From contig CAMLFI010000036.1 in assembly GCA_946479225.1 (NCBI GenBank), positions 1 through 12,114 of the forward strand: 12,114 nt of DNA, given 5' to 3'. This DNA is from an uncultured Mucilaginibacter sp. GTDB lineage: Bacteria > Bacteroidota > Bacteroidia > Sphingobacteriales > Sphingobacteriaceae. Position numbers and translations under genes: made by a program. Shown in pieces: positions 1-6,550 of the stretch; within the stretch, counting starts at the first letter, position 1, and each line of letters opens with the position of its first letter. The notes beneath the pieces were generated by a model. It did not search any database. It had not been told where the DNA came from and saw nothing but the letters and a program-made list of their open reading frames with translations.

Positions 1-656
1 CATCTGGCGAGATCACAAACTTACCTTATCTGGAAAAAGTAGCAAACATTGCCGATGAGATTATTATGTCAACAGGCATGTGCACTTTAAAAGAAATTGA
101 AGAAGCCATTGATGTTATTAAAGCGATATCTACCAGTAAAATAACCGTTTTACATTGTAACACCGACTACCCCACTCCGTTTGGCGATGTGAATTTATTA
201 GCTATGAATACCATAAAGAATAAGTTTGATGTCGAGATTGGCTACTCTGACCATACCTTGGGTATCGAAGTTCCGGTGGCGGCCGTTGCGTTGGGCGCTA
301 AGGTAATTGAAAAGCATTTTACGCTTGATAAAACAATGACTGGTCCCGATCATGCAGCATCATTGGAACCTGCCGAGCTTACCGCAATGGTTGAAGCCAT
401 CAGGAATGTGGAGAAGGCGTTAGGTATTGAGGTAAAGGAACCTAGTAGCTCCGAAAGTAAAAACATTGCTATTGCCCGCAAAAGTATCCACCTAAAAGTA
501 AGTAAGCTGAAAGGCGAAGTTATCACCGAAGACGATATAGAAATGTTAAGGCCGGGCGATGGAATATCGCCTATGAAAATGCGAATGATAATAGGCAAAA
601 CTGCAGGAAGCGATCTTGCCGCCGGCTATAAACTAAATTTTAATGATCTGCTATGA
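1..656 (+). CDS. neuB: Nonulosonate synthase (N-acetylneuraminate / N,N'-diacetyllegionaminate synthase), 5' end missing
   Basis: This enzyme condenses phosphoenolpyruvate with a 2-acetamido- or 2,4-diacetamido-hexose to form a nine-carbon nonulosonic acid in the cytoplasm. The frame is open from base 3, well before the first ATG at 66. The upstream residues (SGEITNLPYLEKVANIADEI) match the family, so the gene starts outside the window. About 217 residues are present of a usual 335-350. Visible are the barrel motifs STGM, HCNTDYPTPFGDVNL, GYSDHT, EKHFT and GPDHAASLEP. A C-terminal SAF (antifreeze-like) domain follows, recognisable from ARKSIHL and LRPGDGISPM. The stop overlaps the next start by 4 bases (ATGA), which suggests coupled translation. 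The downstream neuC-, ptmE- and neuA-like genes support a legionaminate-type product, but sialic or pseudaminic acid cannot be excluded from this fragment. Family assignment is firm and substrate is inferred. Confidence 0.93.
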   Translation, partial: SGEITNLPYLEKVANIADEIIMSTGMCTLKEIEEAIDVIKAISTSKITVLHCNTDYPTPFGDVNLLAMNTIKNKFDVEIGYSDHTLGIEVPVAAVALGAKVIEKHFTLDKTMTGPDHAASLEPAELTAMVEAIRNVEKALGIEVKEPSSSESKNIAIARKSIHLKVSKLKGEVITEDDIEMLRPGDGISPMKMRMIIGKTAGSDLAAGYKLNFNDLL

Positions 657-1759
657 AAAGGATAGGCATCTTAACAAGTTCGAGGGCTGATTTTGGTATT
701 TATCTTCCGCTGTTAAAAGCTTTGAAAGAGAACGCCAATTTTCAAACCAGGATCATTGCTTTTGGTACACACTTATCCGCCTTTCACGGTTACACACTTA
801 CGCAAATTGAGGAAGCTGGCTTTACTGCCGAGTATAAGATAGAAAGTATGCTTCTTACGGATTCATCCAGCGCAATAGCTACCTCAATGGGTTTAACACT
901 TATTAAATTTGCCGATTTTTGGCAGGAACACGCTGCTGAGTTTGATTTAGTATTTTGCTTGGGTGATAGGTATGAAATGTTTAGCGCGGTAACAGCCGGC
1001 ATTCCCTTTCAGGTGCAGTTCGCACATTTACATGGCGGCGAAACTACCTTGGGCGCTATTGATAATGTTTTCAGGCATGGTATAACGCTAGCCTCGCGAT
1101 ACCATTTTGTATCAACACCTACTTATGCAACCAGAGTTGAACAAATCATTAACGGTAATAAAAACATTTTTTACGTTGGAGCGCTAGGTTTAGATAATTT
1201 AATCGACTTTGATGGTTTAACAATACAACAGTTTGACGAGAAATGGGGTATCGACCTCAGCCGTAAAACTATACTTGTAACATATCATCCAGAAACGGTT
1301 GCTTACCAAGATAACGCGGCTAACACGCAGGAGTTCATTAAAGCTATTGAAAAACTAGCGGATTACCAGGTGTTAATCACTATGCCGAATGCGGACACGG
1401 CAGGTAGTAGCATAAGGAAAATGATAACAGAAAGATGGTCAAACTCCGATCGTTTCTTTTTGATTGAAAATTTGGGGGCTGTCAGCTATTTTACGGCCAT
1501 GAAGCATTGTGCTTTTTTGTTGGGCAACACATCCAGTGGAATTATAGAGGCTGCGAGTTTCGGAAAGTTTGTTATCAATATAGGTGATAGGCAAAAAGGC
1601 CGCGCAAGCGGTGATAATGTAATACACGTACCTATTAATGCGGATGCTATTTTAAACGCTGTGCATAGCATAAAGGGTAAAGGGCATACTGACACCAGTA
1701 ATATATATTATAATAATGGCGCAGCGGCTAAAATTATTGAAGCTTTAGAACAAATATAA
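653..1759 (+). CDS. neuC: UDP/GDP-sugar 2-epimerase, hydrolysing (NeuC/LegG family)
   Basis: The 368-residue length is normal for hydrolysing 2-epimerases that release the nucleotide and give the manno-configured free sugar used by NeuB. The GT-B-like fold motifs are in order: TSSRADFGIY at residues 8-17, LGDRYEMF at 103-110, HLHGGE at 125-130, YHPET at 211-215, GNTSSGIIEA at 291-300 and GDRQKGR at 311-317. The last two form the nucleotide-binding region. The start overlaps the neuB stop by 4 bases, and the stop overlaps the next ATG by one base (TAATG). The substrate is either UDP-GlcNAc (sialic acid route) or a nucleotide-linked N,N'-diacetylbacillosamine (legionaminate route). The adjacent PtmE-like gene favours the latter, possibly GDP-linked, but that is inference. 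No missing motif is visible. Confidence 0.93.
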   Translation: MKRIGILTSSRADFGIYLPLLKALKENANFQTRIIAFGTHLSAFHGYTLTQIEEAGFTAEYKIESMLLTDSSSAIATSMGLTLIKFADFWQEHAAEFDLVFCLGDRYEMFSAVTAGIPFQVQFAHLHGGETTLGAIDNVFRHGITLASRYHFVSTPTYATRVEQIINGNKNIFYVGALGLDNLIDFDGLTIQQFDEKWGIDLSRKTILVTYHPETVAYQDNAANTQEFIKAIEKLADYQVLITMPNADTAGSSIRKMITERWSNSDRFFLIENLGAVSYFTAMKHCAFLLGNTSSGIIEAASFGKFVINIGDRQKGRASGDNVIHVPINADAILNAVHSIKGKGHTDTSNIYYNNGAAAKIIEALEQI

Positions 1760-2814
1760 TGTTAGATTATAAAGAACATATTCTGTTGGAAAGTGAAGAA
1801 ACCAGAACCGCATTACGGTTTTTGGATAAGCTGTCAAGTAGCCTGAGCCGTACGCTCTTTATTATTAATGACGATAATATAATGACTGGTGCCTTAACAG
1901 ACGGCGATATTCGTCGTGGATTGTTAAACGGATTGGAGATATCACAACCCATTTCAAATTTCATGAATAAATCTTTCAAATTTATTTATGAAAAGGAGAA
2001 TAATGTGGATGTTATTAAATCTTTCAGAAAAGATAGTTTTCAACTTATTCCTTTATTAGATAAAGAGGGAAAAATAAAGCAGATACTTGACCTTACACAA
2101 ACACGCACACTATTACCGGCAACTGCTTTGATTATGGCAGGGGGCAAGGGCGAAAGGTTAAAGCCGTTTACTGACGCAGTCCCTAAACCCATGTTAAGGG
2201 TGGGCGATAAGCCTATAATTGAACACAATGTTGACCGCCTGATAAGTTACGGTATATCAGACATCTATATAAGTGTTAAATATCTCAAGGATCAAATAAT
2301 AGATTACTTTGGTGATGGATCATCAAAGGGCGTAAGCATTAAATATATTATTGAAGACGAGCCACTTGGTACTATTGGCGCTTTATCCTTAATTGACGAT
2401 ATTCAATACGAGGACATATTGGTAATGAACTCGGATTTGCTAACTAATATAGATTTCGAGGACTTTTTTAACTATTATCAAAGCCATAATGCAGATATGG
2501 CAGTGGCAAGTATACCATATGTAGTGAACATTCCTTACGCCGTTTTGCAAACCGATGATCAGGAGGTAAGATCATTTATTGAAAAACCATCGTATACATA
2601 TTACTCAAACGGTGGTATATACCTGCTTAAGTTCTTATGGAAGAAAACGCTGCAAAATAATTCTTTCTTCAATGCTACCGACCTAATGAACACAATAATT
2701 GATCATGATCAGGCCAGTTTAGTTCATTACCCCCTACTTTGTTATTGGCTTGACATCGGTAAGCACCAGGACTATATGAAGGCTCAAGATGATATTAAGC
2801 ATCTAACATTTTGA
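1759..2814 (+). CDS. ptmE: CBS-domain sugar-phosphate nucleotidyltransferase (PtmE-like)
   Basis: This is a two-part protein of 351 residues. Residues 1 to about 115 form a CBS-domain pair, with the typical LTDGDIRRGL at 46-55 and a second hydrophobic repeat ending near DKEGKIKQILDL. From about 122 there is a Rossmann-like nucleotidyltransferase: AGGKGERLKPFT at 127-138, PKPM at 142-145, EDEPLGTIGAL at 199-209, NSDLLTN at 224-230, EKP at 275-277, NGGIY at 284-288 and WLDIG at 330-334. In Campylobacter jejuni a protein of this architecture, PtmE, is the glucosamine-1-phosphate guanylyltransferase that begins the GDP-based legionaminic acid pathway. The same role here is inferred from architecture and neighbours. 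Manno- or glucose-1-phosphate nucleotidyltransferase activity is the alternative. The CBS pair may bind adenine nucleotides as a regulatory input. It overlaps neuC by one base. Confidence 0.85.
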   Translation: MLDYKEHILLESEETRTALRFLDKLSSSLSRTLFIINDDNIMTGALTDGDIRRGLLNGLEISQPISNFMNKSFKFIYEKENNVDVIKSFRKDSFQLIPLLDKEGKIKQILDLTQTRTLLPATALIMAGGKGERLKPFTDAVPKPMLRVGDKPIIEHNVDRLISYGISDIYISVKYLKDQIIDYFGDGSSKGVSIKYIIEDEPLGTIGALSLIDDIQYEDILVMNSDLLTNIDFEDFFNYYQSHNADMAVASIPYVVNIPYAVLQTDDQEVRSFIEKPSYTYYSNGGIYLLKFLWKKTLQNNSFFNATDLMNTIIDHDQASLVHYPLLCYWLDIGKHQDYMKAQDDIKHLTF

Positions 2815-2861
2815 TAATTATAACACCCTATAAATAACGTTATGAATGTTCTACTAAATCT

Positions 2862-3554
2862 ATGCATACTTTAATTATTATTCCTGCGCGGGCCGGGTCA
2901 AAAGGGTTGCCAGGAAAAAATGTTAAATTACTGGGCAGCAAACCATTAATAGCATATAGCTTGGAGTTTGCGAAAGAAATATGTGGGCCTGACGATGTAA
3001 TATGCGTGAGCACTAATGACGATGAAGCGCTGTTAGTTGCAGCACATTATGGTATTGAGGTGAGTTTTAAAAGACCTGAATATTTAGCGACCGATGAAGT
3101 GGGTACATATGATGTAATAAAGCATGCTTTGACTCATTATGCTGATTTAGGGCAAATTTTCGATAGGGTATTGTTATTGCAGCCAACCTCGCCTTTCAGA
3201 TCAAAAAAGGATTACGAGGCAATGGTGTCAATATATAATGAAAAATGTGATATGGTTGTCACAGTAAAGCACTCGAAAGAAAATCCTTACTTCACTCTTT
3301 TCGAAGAGGTTGATGGATATTTGCAAATAAGTAAGCAAGCAAATTATGAAACCCGGCAAAATTGCCCACCTGTGTATGCATATAACGGTTCAATGTATCT
3401 TATAAGTGTAAGCGCTTTAAAAAGGTCCAAATTGTCGGGTTTTAAAACAGTACGTAAGCTATTGGTGTCAAAAGAGCGCAGCGTAGATATTGATACTATG
3501 GAGGACTGGATCATCGCAGAGTATTATTTACAACAAAAACAGAAATTAGAATAG
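2862..3554 (+). CDS. neuA: CMP-nonulosonate synthetase (CMP-N-acetylneuraminate / CMP-legionaminate cytidylyltransferase)
   Basis: The enzyme activates a nonulosonic acid with CTP to give the CMP-sugar donor. The 230-residue length is normal for the single-domain form. The CTP-binding loop IPARAGSKGLPGKN lies at residues 7-20. LQPTSPFR is at 106-113, RQNCPPVYAYNGSMY is at 165-179, and the acidic metal-site motif SVDIDTMEDW is at 207-216. The chosen start places the first beta strand (TLIIIPAR) directly at the N terminus, as in homologues. A 47-base AT-rich gap separates it from the PtmE-like gene. The gap contains a 10-base palindrome (2834-2843) but no convincing promoter box, so co-transcription is likely. 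Sequence alone does not separate CMP-Neu5Ac from CMP-legionaminate or CMP-pseudaminate synthetases. The neighbours favour a legionaminate-like substrate. Confidence 0.92.
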   Translation: MHTLIIIPARAGSKGLPGKNVKLLGSKPLIAYSLEFAKEICGPDDVICVSTNDDEALLVAAHYGIEVSFKRPEYLATDEVGTYDVIKHALTHYADLGQIFDRVLLLQPTSPFRSKKDYEAMVSIYNEKCDMVVTVKHSKENPYFTLFEEVDGYLQISKQANYETRQNCPPVYAYNGSMYLISVSALKRSKLSGFKTVRKLLVSKERSVDIDTMEDWIIAEYYLQQKQKLE

Positions 3555-3602
3555 GCGCTTTAATAAATTAAAGTTATGCTGTCATTTGATGGACTAACGG
3601 TT

Positions 3603-3630
3603 ATTTTGATGTGACTTTGACAATCAAAAT
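3603..3630. repeat. 8-base perfect inverted repeat overlapping the candidate promoter
   Basis: ATTTTGAT at 3603-3610 and ATCAAAAT at 3623-3630 are perfect inverted copies with a 12-base spacer. The left arm contains the putative -33 TTTG and the right arm ends just before the -7 box. That is the geometry of an operator for a dimeric regulator. Chance is possible in DNA this AT-rich, and no regulator gene is visible in the window. Confidence 0.35.
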
Positions 3631-3639
3631 GTACTTTTG
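3605..3639 (+). promoter_or_regulatory. Candidate Bacteroidota-type promoter for the hisF/hisH/pseA-like genes
   Basis: TACTTTTG at 3632-3639 matches the TAnnTTTG -7 consensus of Bacteroidota exactly. TTTG at 3605-3608 lies 23 bases upstream, at the long end of the spacing reported for the -33 element. Transcription would begin near 3646, leaving a leader of roughly 90 bases before the ATG at 3734. The position in the only gap above 100 bases in the window supports the call. It remains a motif match without a measured start site. Confidence 0.5.
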
Positions 3640-3660
3640 TGCAAATTTTTGAATAAGTGG

Positions 3661-3677
3661 ATACCGCTGCGGTGTAT
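3661..3677 (+). other. Small GC-rich hairpin-forming sequence in the presumed hisF-like leader
   Basis: ACCGC-T-GCGGT (3663-3673) is a perfect palindrome around a central T. As RNA it could form an ACCG/CGGT stem with a CTG loop, extended by ATA/TAT across a bulged G. It is followed by no T-run, so it does not look like an intrinsic terminator. It stands out in an otherwise AT-rich leader. Function is unknown. Confidence 0.3.
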
Positions 3678-3733
3678 GGATTGGCCTGAATGAATTTATA
3701 ATAGGTAGCACCAGCTAAGCTTTAACAAATAAA

Positions 3734-4585
3734 ATGAGTAGTAAAGTTAGAATTATACCACGGCTGGATATTAAAGGGCCTAATTTAGTAAAAGGGATTC
3801 ATCTGGAGGGGTTGCGAGTATTAGGCAAACCGGATGAGTTTGCTGAATATTATTACCATGAAGGGGCAGATGAACTATTTTTCCAAGATACTGTAGCCAG
3901 TTTGTATGATAGAAACAGCCTACACGATATAATATCAAAAACCGCTAAGAAAATATTTATTCCACTTACCGTTGGCGGTGGTTTGAGAAGTATTGATGAT
4001 ATAAAAAATGCATTGCGAGCAGGTGCAGATAAGGTATCGATTAACACGGCAGCCGTAAAAAATCCTTCGTTTATTAAGGAAGCGTCTTTAAAGTTCGGAT
4101 CATCCACCATTGTAGTAGCTATCGAAGCTATCAAAGAACCAGATGGCAGGTACTTAATTTATACAGATAATGGTCGGGAGTATACCGGCATTGAAGTTGT
4201 AAGCTGGGCTAAACAGGTAGAAGAGTTGGGTGCAGGCGAAATTGTAATAACATCTGTGGATAAAGAGGGAACAGGCGAGGGCTTTGACATTCACTTAACA
4301 AAAATGGTCGCCGACGCGGTTGGCATACCTGTGATTGCCCACGGCGGCTGCGGCAAACCTGCCGATGTAAGCAACGTAATTTTAAACGCCAATGCGGATG
4401 CTGTGTGTGTAGCATCAATCCTGCATTATGATTTTATCACCAAGGTTGCAGCATCGGCGCATACAGAAAAAGAAGGAAATGTTAGCTTTTTAAATAGTGG
4501 TAAGGCTTATGGAAAAATTACCCCTTGTACATTATCTGACATCAAAAATGAGTTAAAGGATCTCAACATTCCAGTAAGATTATAA
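3734..4585 (+). CDS. hisF: HisF-like cyclase/ammonia-channel subunit of the acetamidino-forming system
   Basis: This is a (beta/alpha)8 barrel related to imidazole glycerol phosphate synthase subunit HisF. Compared from memory with Thermotoga HisF, it keeps D12 (D11), R6, E47, K100 and E169 (the R5-E46-K99-E167 gate of the ammonia tunnel) and D99 (D98, which contacts HisH). It has E131 where the general-acid residue D130 is expected (codon GAA at 4124-4126), E178 for D176, and H203 for S201 in AHGGCGK. It is 283 residues long against about 253, with extra sequence near 240-265. Next to HisH- and PseA/WbpG-like genes, the likely job is to form a glutaminase complex and pass ammonia to the amidotransferase rather than to make histidine. 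No other histidine gene is present. The start has an A-rich upstream region (AACAAATAAAATG). True histidine HisF is the less likely alternative. Confidence 0.88.
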   Translation: MSSKVRIIPRLDIKGPNLVKGIHLEGLRVLGKPDEFAEYYYHEGADELFFQDTVASLYDRNSLHDIISKTAKKIFIPLTVGGGLRSIDDIKNALRAGADKVSINTAAVKNPSFIKEASLKFGSSTIVVAIEAIKEPDGRYLIYTDNGREYTGIEVVSWAKQVEELGAGEIVITSVDKEGTGEGFDIHLTKMVADAVGIPVIAHGGCGKPADVSNVILNANADAVCVASILHYDFITKVAASAHTEKEGNVSFLNSGKAYGKITPCTLSDIKNELKDLNIPVRL

Positions 4586-5238
4586 TGAGTAAACGAGTAA
4601 TAATTATAGATTATCAGTTGGGTAATTTGTTTAGCGTAAATCAAGCCCTTATTAATATTGGGCTTGATGTTATTATTACCACAAATCACCACGATATTCA
4701 AACTGCTGACGCTATAGTGTTACCTGGTGTTGGTGCGTTTAAAGATGCGATGAGTAATTTAAACGAGATGGGCCTAACTCAGCCGATAAAAGATTTTGTA
4801 GCATCGGGAAAGCCATTTCTAGGTATTTGCCTCGGCCTGCAGCTTTTATTTACTCAAAGTGAAGAGTTCGGTTCATCAGAAGGCCTAAATATTATATCCG
4901 GGGAGGTGATAAGATTTATAAGTACCGAAACGAACGGTGCAACTGTTAAAGTGCCGCAAATTGCCTGGAACACTATTAACCAACCACGAGGTTTGTCTTG
5001 GGAGGATACACCGTTAATGGGTATTAAAGATGGCGAGGATATGTATTTTGTTCATTCCTATTACGTTAAACCGGTTGAAGACACAGTTGTGCTGACGCAA
5101 ACTACTTATGGCGGATTAACCTATGCATCAAGTGTGCTAAAAGAAAATATTTTTGCTTGCCAGTTTCACCCGGAAAAAAGTGCCGGCGAAGGGCTAAAGC
5201 TTTATAAAAACTGGGCAGTTTTAAACAATCTATTATAA
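4585..5238 (+). CDS. hisH: HisH-like glutamine amidotransferase subunit
   Basis: This class I glutaminase hydrolyses glutamine and channels ammonia into the partnering HisF-like barrel. Its 217 residues include the PGVG oxyanion region (47-50), nucleophile C82 in GICLGLQLL, and H195 and E197 in FHPEKS, so the triad is complete. K198 is the residue that pairs with HisF D98 in Thermotoga, and the partner aspartate (D99) is also present in the upstream gene. W128 in the VPQIAWN segment matches the position of the conserved interface tryptophan. The ATG overlaps the hisF-like stop by one base (TAATG), which suggests coupled synthesis in equal amounts. As with HisH2 of Pseudomonas aeruginosa O-antigen clusters and the pair beside pseA in Campylobacter, context points to acetamidino-sugar formation. 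Confidence 0.9.
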   Translation: MSKRVIIIDYQLGNLFSVNQALINIGLDVIITTNHHDIQTADAIVLPGVGAFKDAMSNLNEMGLTQPIKDFVASGKPFLGICLGLQLLFTQSEEFGSSEGLNIISGEVIRFISTETNGATVKVPQIAWNTINQPRGLSWEDTPLMGIKDGEDMYFVHSYYVKPVEDTVVLTQTTYGGLTYASSVLKENIFACQFHPEKSAGEGLKLYKNWAVLNNLL

Positions 5239-5242
5239 AAGC

Positions 5243-6475
5243 ATGATTAACAATAACTTAGAAACATATTACGGATTGCCGCAAGAGGTTAAATTCTGTA
5301 AAAAATGCGTAATGAGCAATCAACGTCCCGCATCTGCAGTAGAATTTAAACATACCAAGGATAGCAAAAAAACAACACTTCATTTTGATGAAGATGGGAT
5401 ATGTGACGCTTGTCGTACTGCCGAAACAAAGGAGAGTATTGATTGGGTGAGGCGAGAAGATGAGTTGTTACGCTTATTAGATAAACACCGCAGTAAGGAT
5501 GGTAGTTATGATTGTCTTGTGCCAGGTAGCGGTGGTAAGGATAGCGCCTACCAATCGCATGTATTGAAATATAAATACGGTATGAATCCATTAACATGTA
5601 CCTGGCCGCCAATTTTGTATACTGATTATGGATATAAAAACTTTCATAACTGGTTGGATGCGGGTTTTGATAATCTATCATTTAACAGAAATGGCAAAAC
5701 AATGAAATTGCTAACCAAGCTGTCGATAGAAAACCTGTACCACCCGTTTCAGACCTTCATCTTAGGACAAAAAAACCTTGCGCCTAAAATTGCATCGCGT
5801 TATGGTATCTCTTTAATATTTTACGGAGAAAATGAGGCCGAGTATGGTAATCCTATTGCCGACAATGAAACCTCATTAAGAGATAAATCTTATTACAGTT
5901 ATAAAAACCTGGACGAAGTTTACTTAGGCGGTGTTTCTATAAAAGAATTAAGAGAAAAATACCAAGTACCGTTAAGTGACCTAATGGCATTTTTACCTGC
6001 GGATACTTCTGAGCTGGAACGAACAAAAATTGAAGTTCACTACTTGGGTTATTATCTGAGGTGGACACCGCAGGAAGTATATTACTATGCTGTTGAGAAT
6101 ACCGGATTTAAAGCCCGTCCATTTCGCACGCAGGGCACATACAGCAAATACAACAGCATTGACGATAAGATAGACGATTTACATTACTATACTACTCACA
6201 TTAAATTTGGTATTGGCCGGGCTACTTATGATGCTTCGCAGGAAATACGCAATAAACATTTAACGCGGGAGGATGGTGTAGCTTTAGTTAAAAAGTTTGA
6301 CGGCGAATTTCCGGATAGGTATTTTAATGAGGTAATGGAATATCTTGGCATAGATCCGGATTATTTTAAAAATGAGTTGGCAGACAAGCACCGGTCACCT
6401 CATCTGTGGGTTAAAACTGACGCTGGTGAATGGAAGTTAAGGCATACCGTTGCAGGCGATGGGTACGACGATTAA
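5243..6475 (+). CDS. pseA: N-acetyl sugar amidotransferase (PseA/WbpG/WbuX family)
   Basis: This cytoplasmic ATP-dependent enzyme converts an acetamido group on a sugar to an acetamidino group, using ammonia from the HisF/HisH-like pair. Its 410 residues open with two cysteine pairs that probably bind zinc: CKKC at 19-22 and CDAC at 54-57. An ATP-pyrophosphatase loop, SGGKDS, follows at 96-101. The remainder is collinear with the N-acetyl sugar amidotransferase family, including GENEAEYGNP and an aromatic-rich C-terminal third. It starts 4 bases after the HisH-like stop. Family members act on pseudaminic acid (PseA), on diacetamido-mannuronic acid derivatives (WbpG) and in legionaminate pathways. 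Proximity to neuB/neuC/neuA makes a nonulosonate substrate likely, but a hexosamine in the same glycan is possible. Confidence 0.9.
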   Translation: MINNNLETYYGLPQEVKFCKKCVMSNQRPASAVEFKHTKDSKKTTLHFDEDGICDACRTAETKESIDWVRREDELLRLLDKHRSKDGSYDCLVPGSGGKDSAYQSHVLKYKYGMNPLTCTWPPILYTDYGYKNFHNWLDAGFDNLSFNRNGKTMKLLTKLSIENLYHPFQTFILGQKNLAPKIASRYGISLIFYGENEAEYGNPIADNETSLRDKSYYSYKNLDEVYLGGVSIKELREKYQVPLSDLMAFLPADTSELERTKIEVHYLGYYLRWTPQEVYYYAVENTGFKARPFRTQGTYSKYNSIDDKIDDLHYYTTHIKFGIGRATYDASQEIRNKHLTREDGVALVKKFDGEFPDRYFNEVMEYLGIDPDYFKNELADKHRSPHLWVKTDAGEWKLRHTVAGDGYDD

Positions 6476-6550
6476 GTAGAGCGCCCGTATATAGGATATT
6501 TGAGATCATTATGCTAATTCGGTAGGTGATTTTTAATTTTTAATATAAAA

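Noticed and set aside
350..598. Minus-strand open frame of 82 codons inside neuB
   Set aside because: It is antisense to a well-supported conserved gene, its product resembles no family, and it has no start context of its own.
2834..2843. 10-base palindrome ATAACGTTAT before neuA as an operator
   Set aside because: No promoter box is nearby, and short AT-rich palindromes are expected by chance in this composition.
3558..3573. Intrinsic terminator after neuA
   Set aside because: The dyad is purely AT apart from its end pairs, the loop is only 2 bases, and no T-run follows.
3734..5238. Histidine biosynthesis genes hisF and hisH
   Set aside because: No other his gene is present, the order ends in a PseA/WbpG-like amidotransferase, and the HisF-like protein departs from the usual catalytic residues, so a sugar amidination role is preferred.
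5346..5681. Minus-strand open frame of 111 codons inside the PseA-like gene
   Set aside because: It is a shadow of a strongly conserved coding region that carries the SGGKDS loop, and its composition (Tyr/His-rich) is typical of antisense translation.
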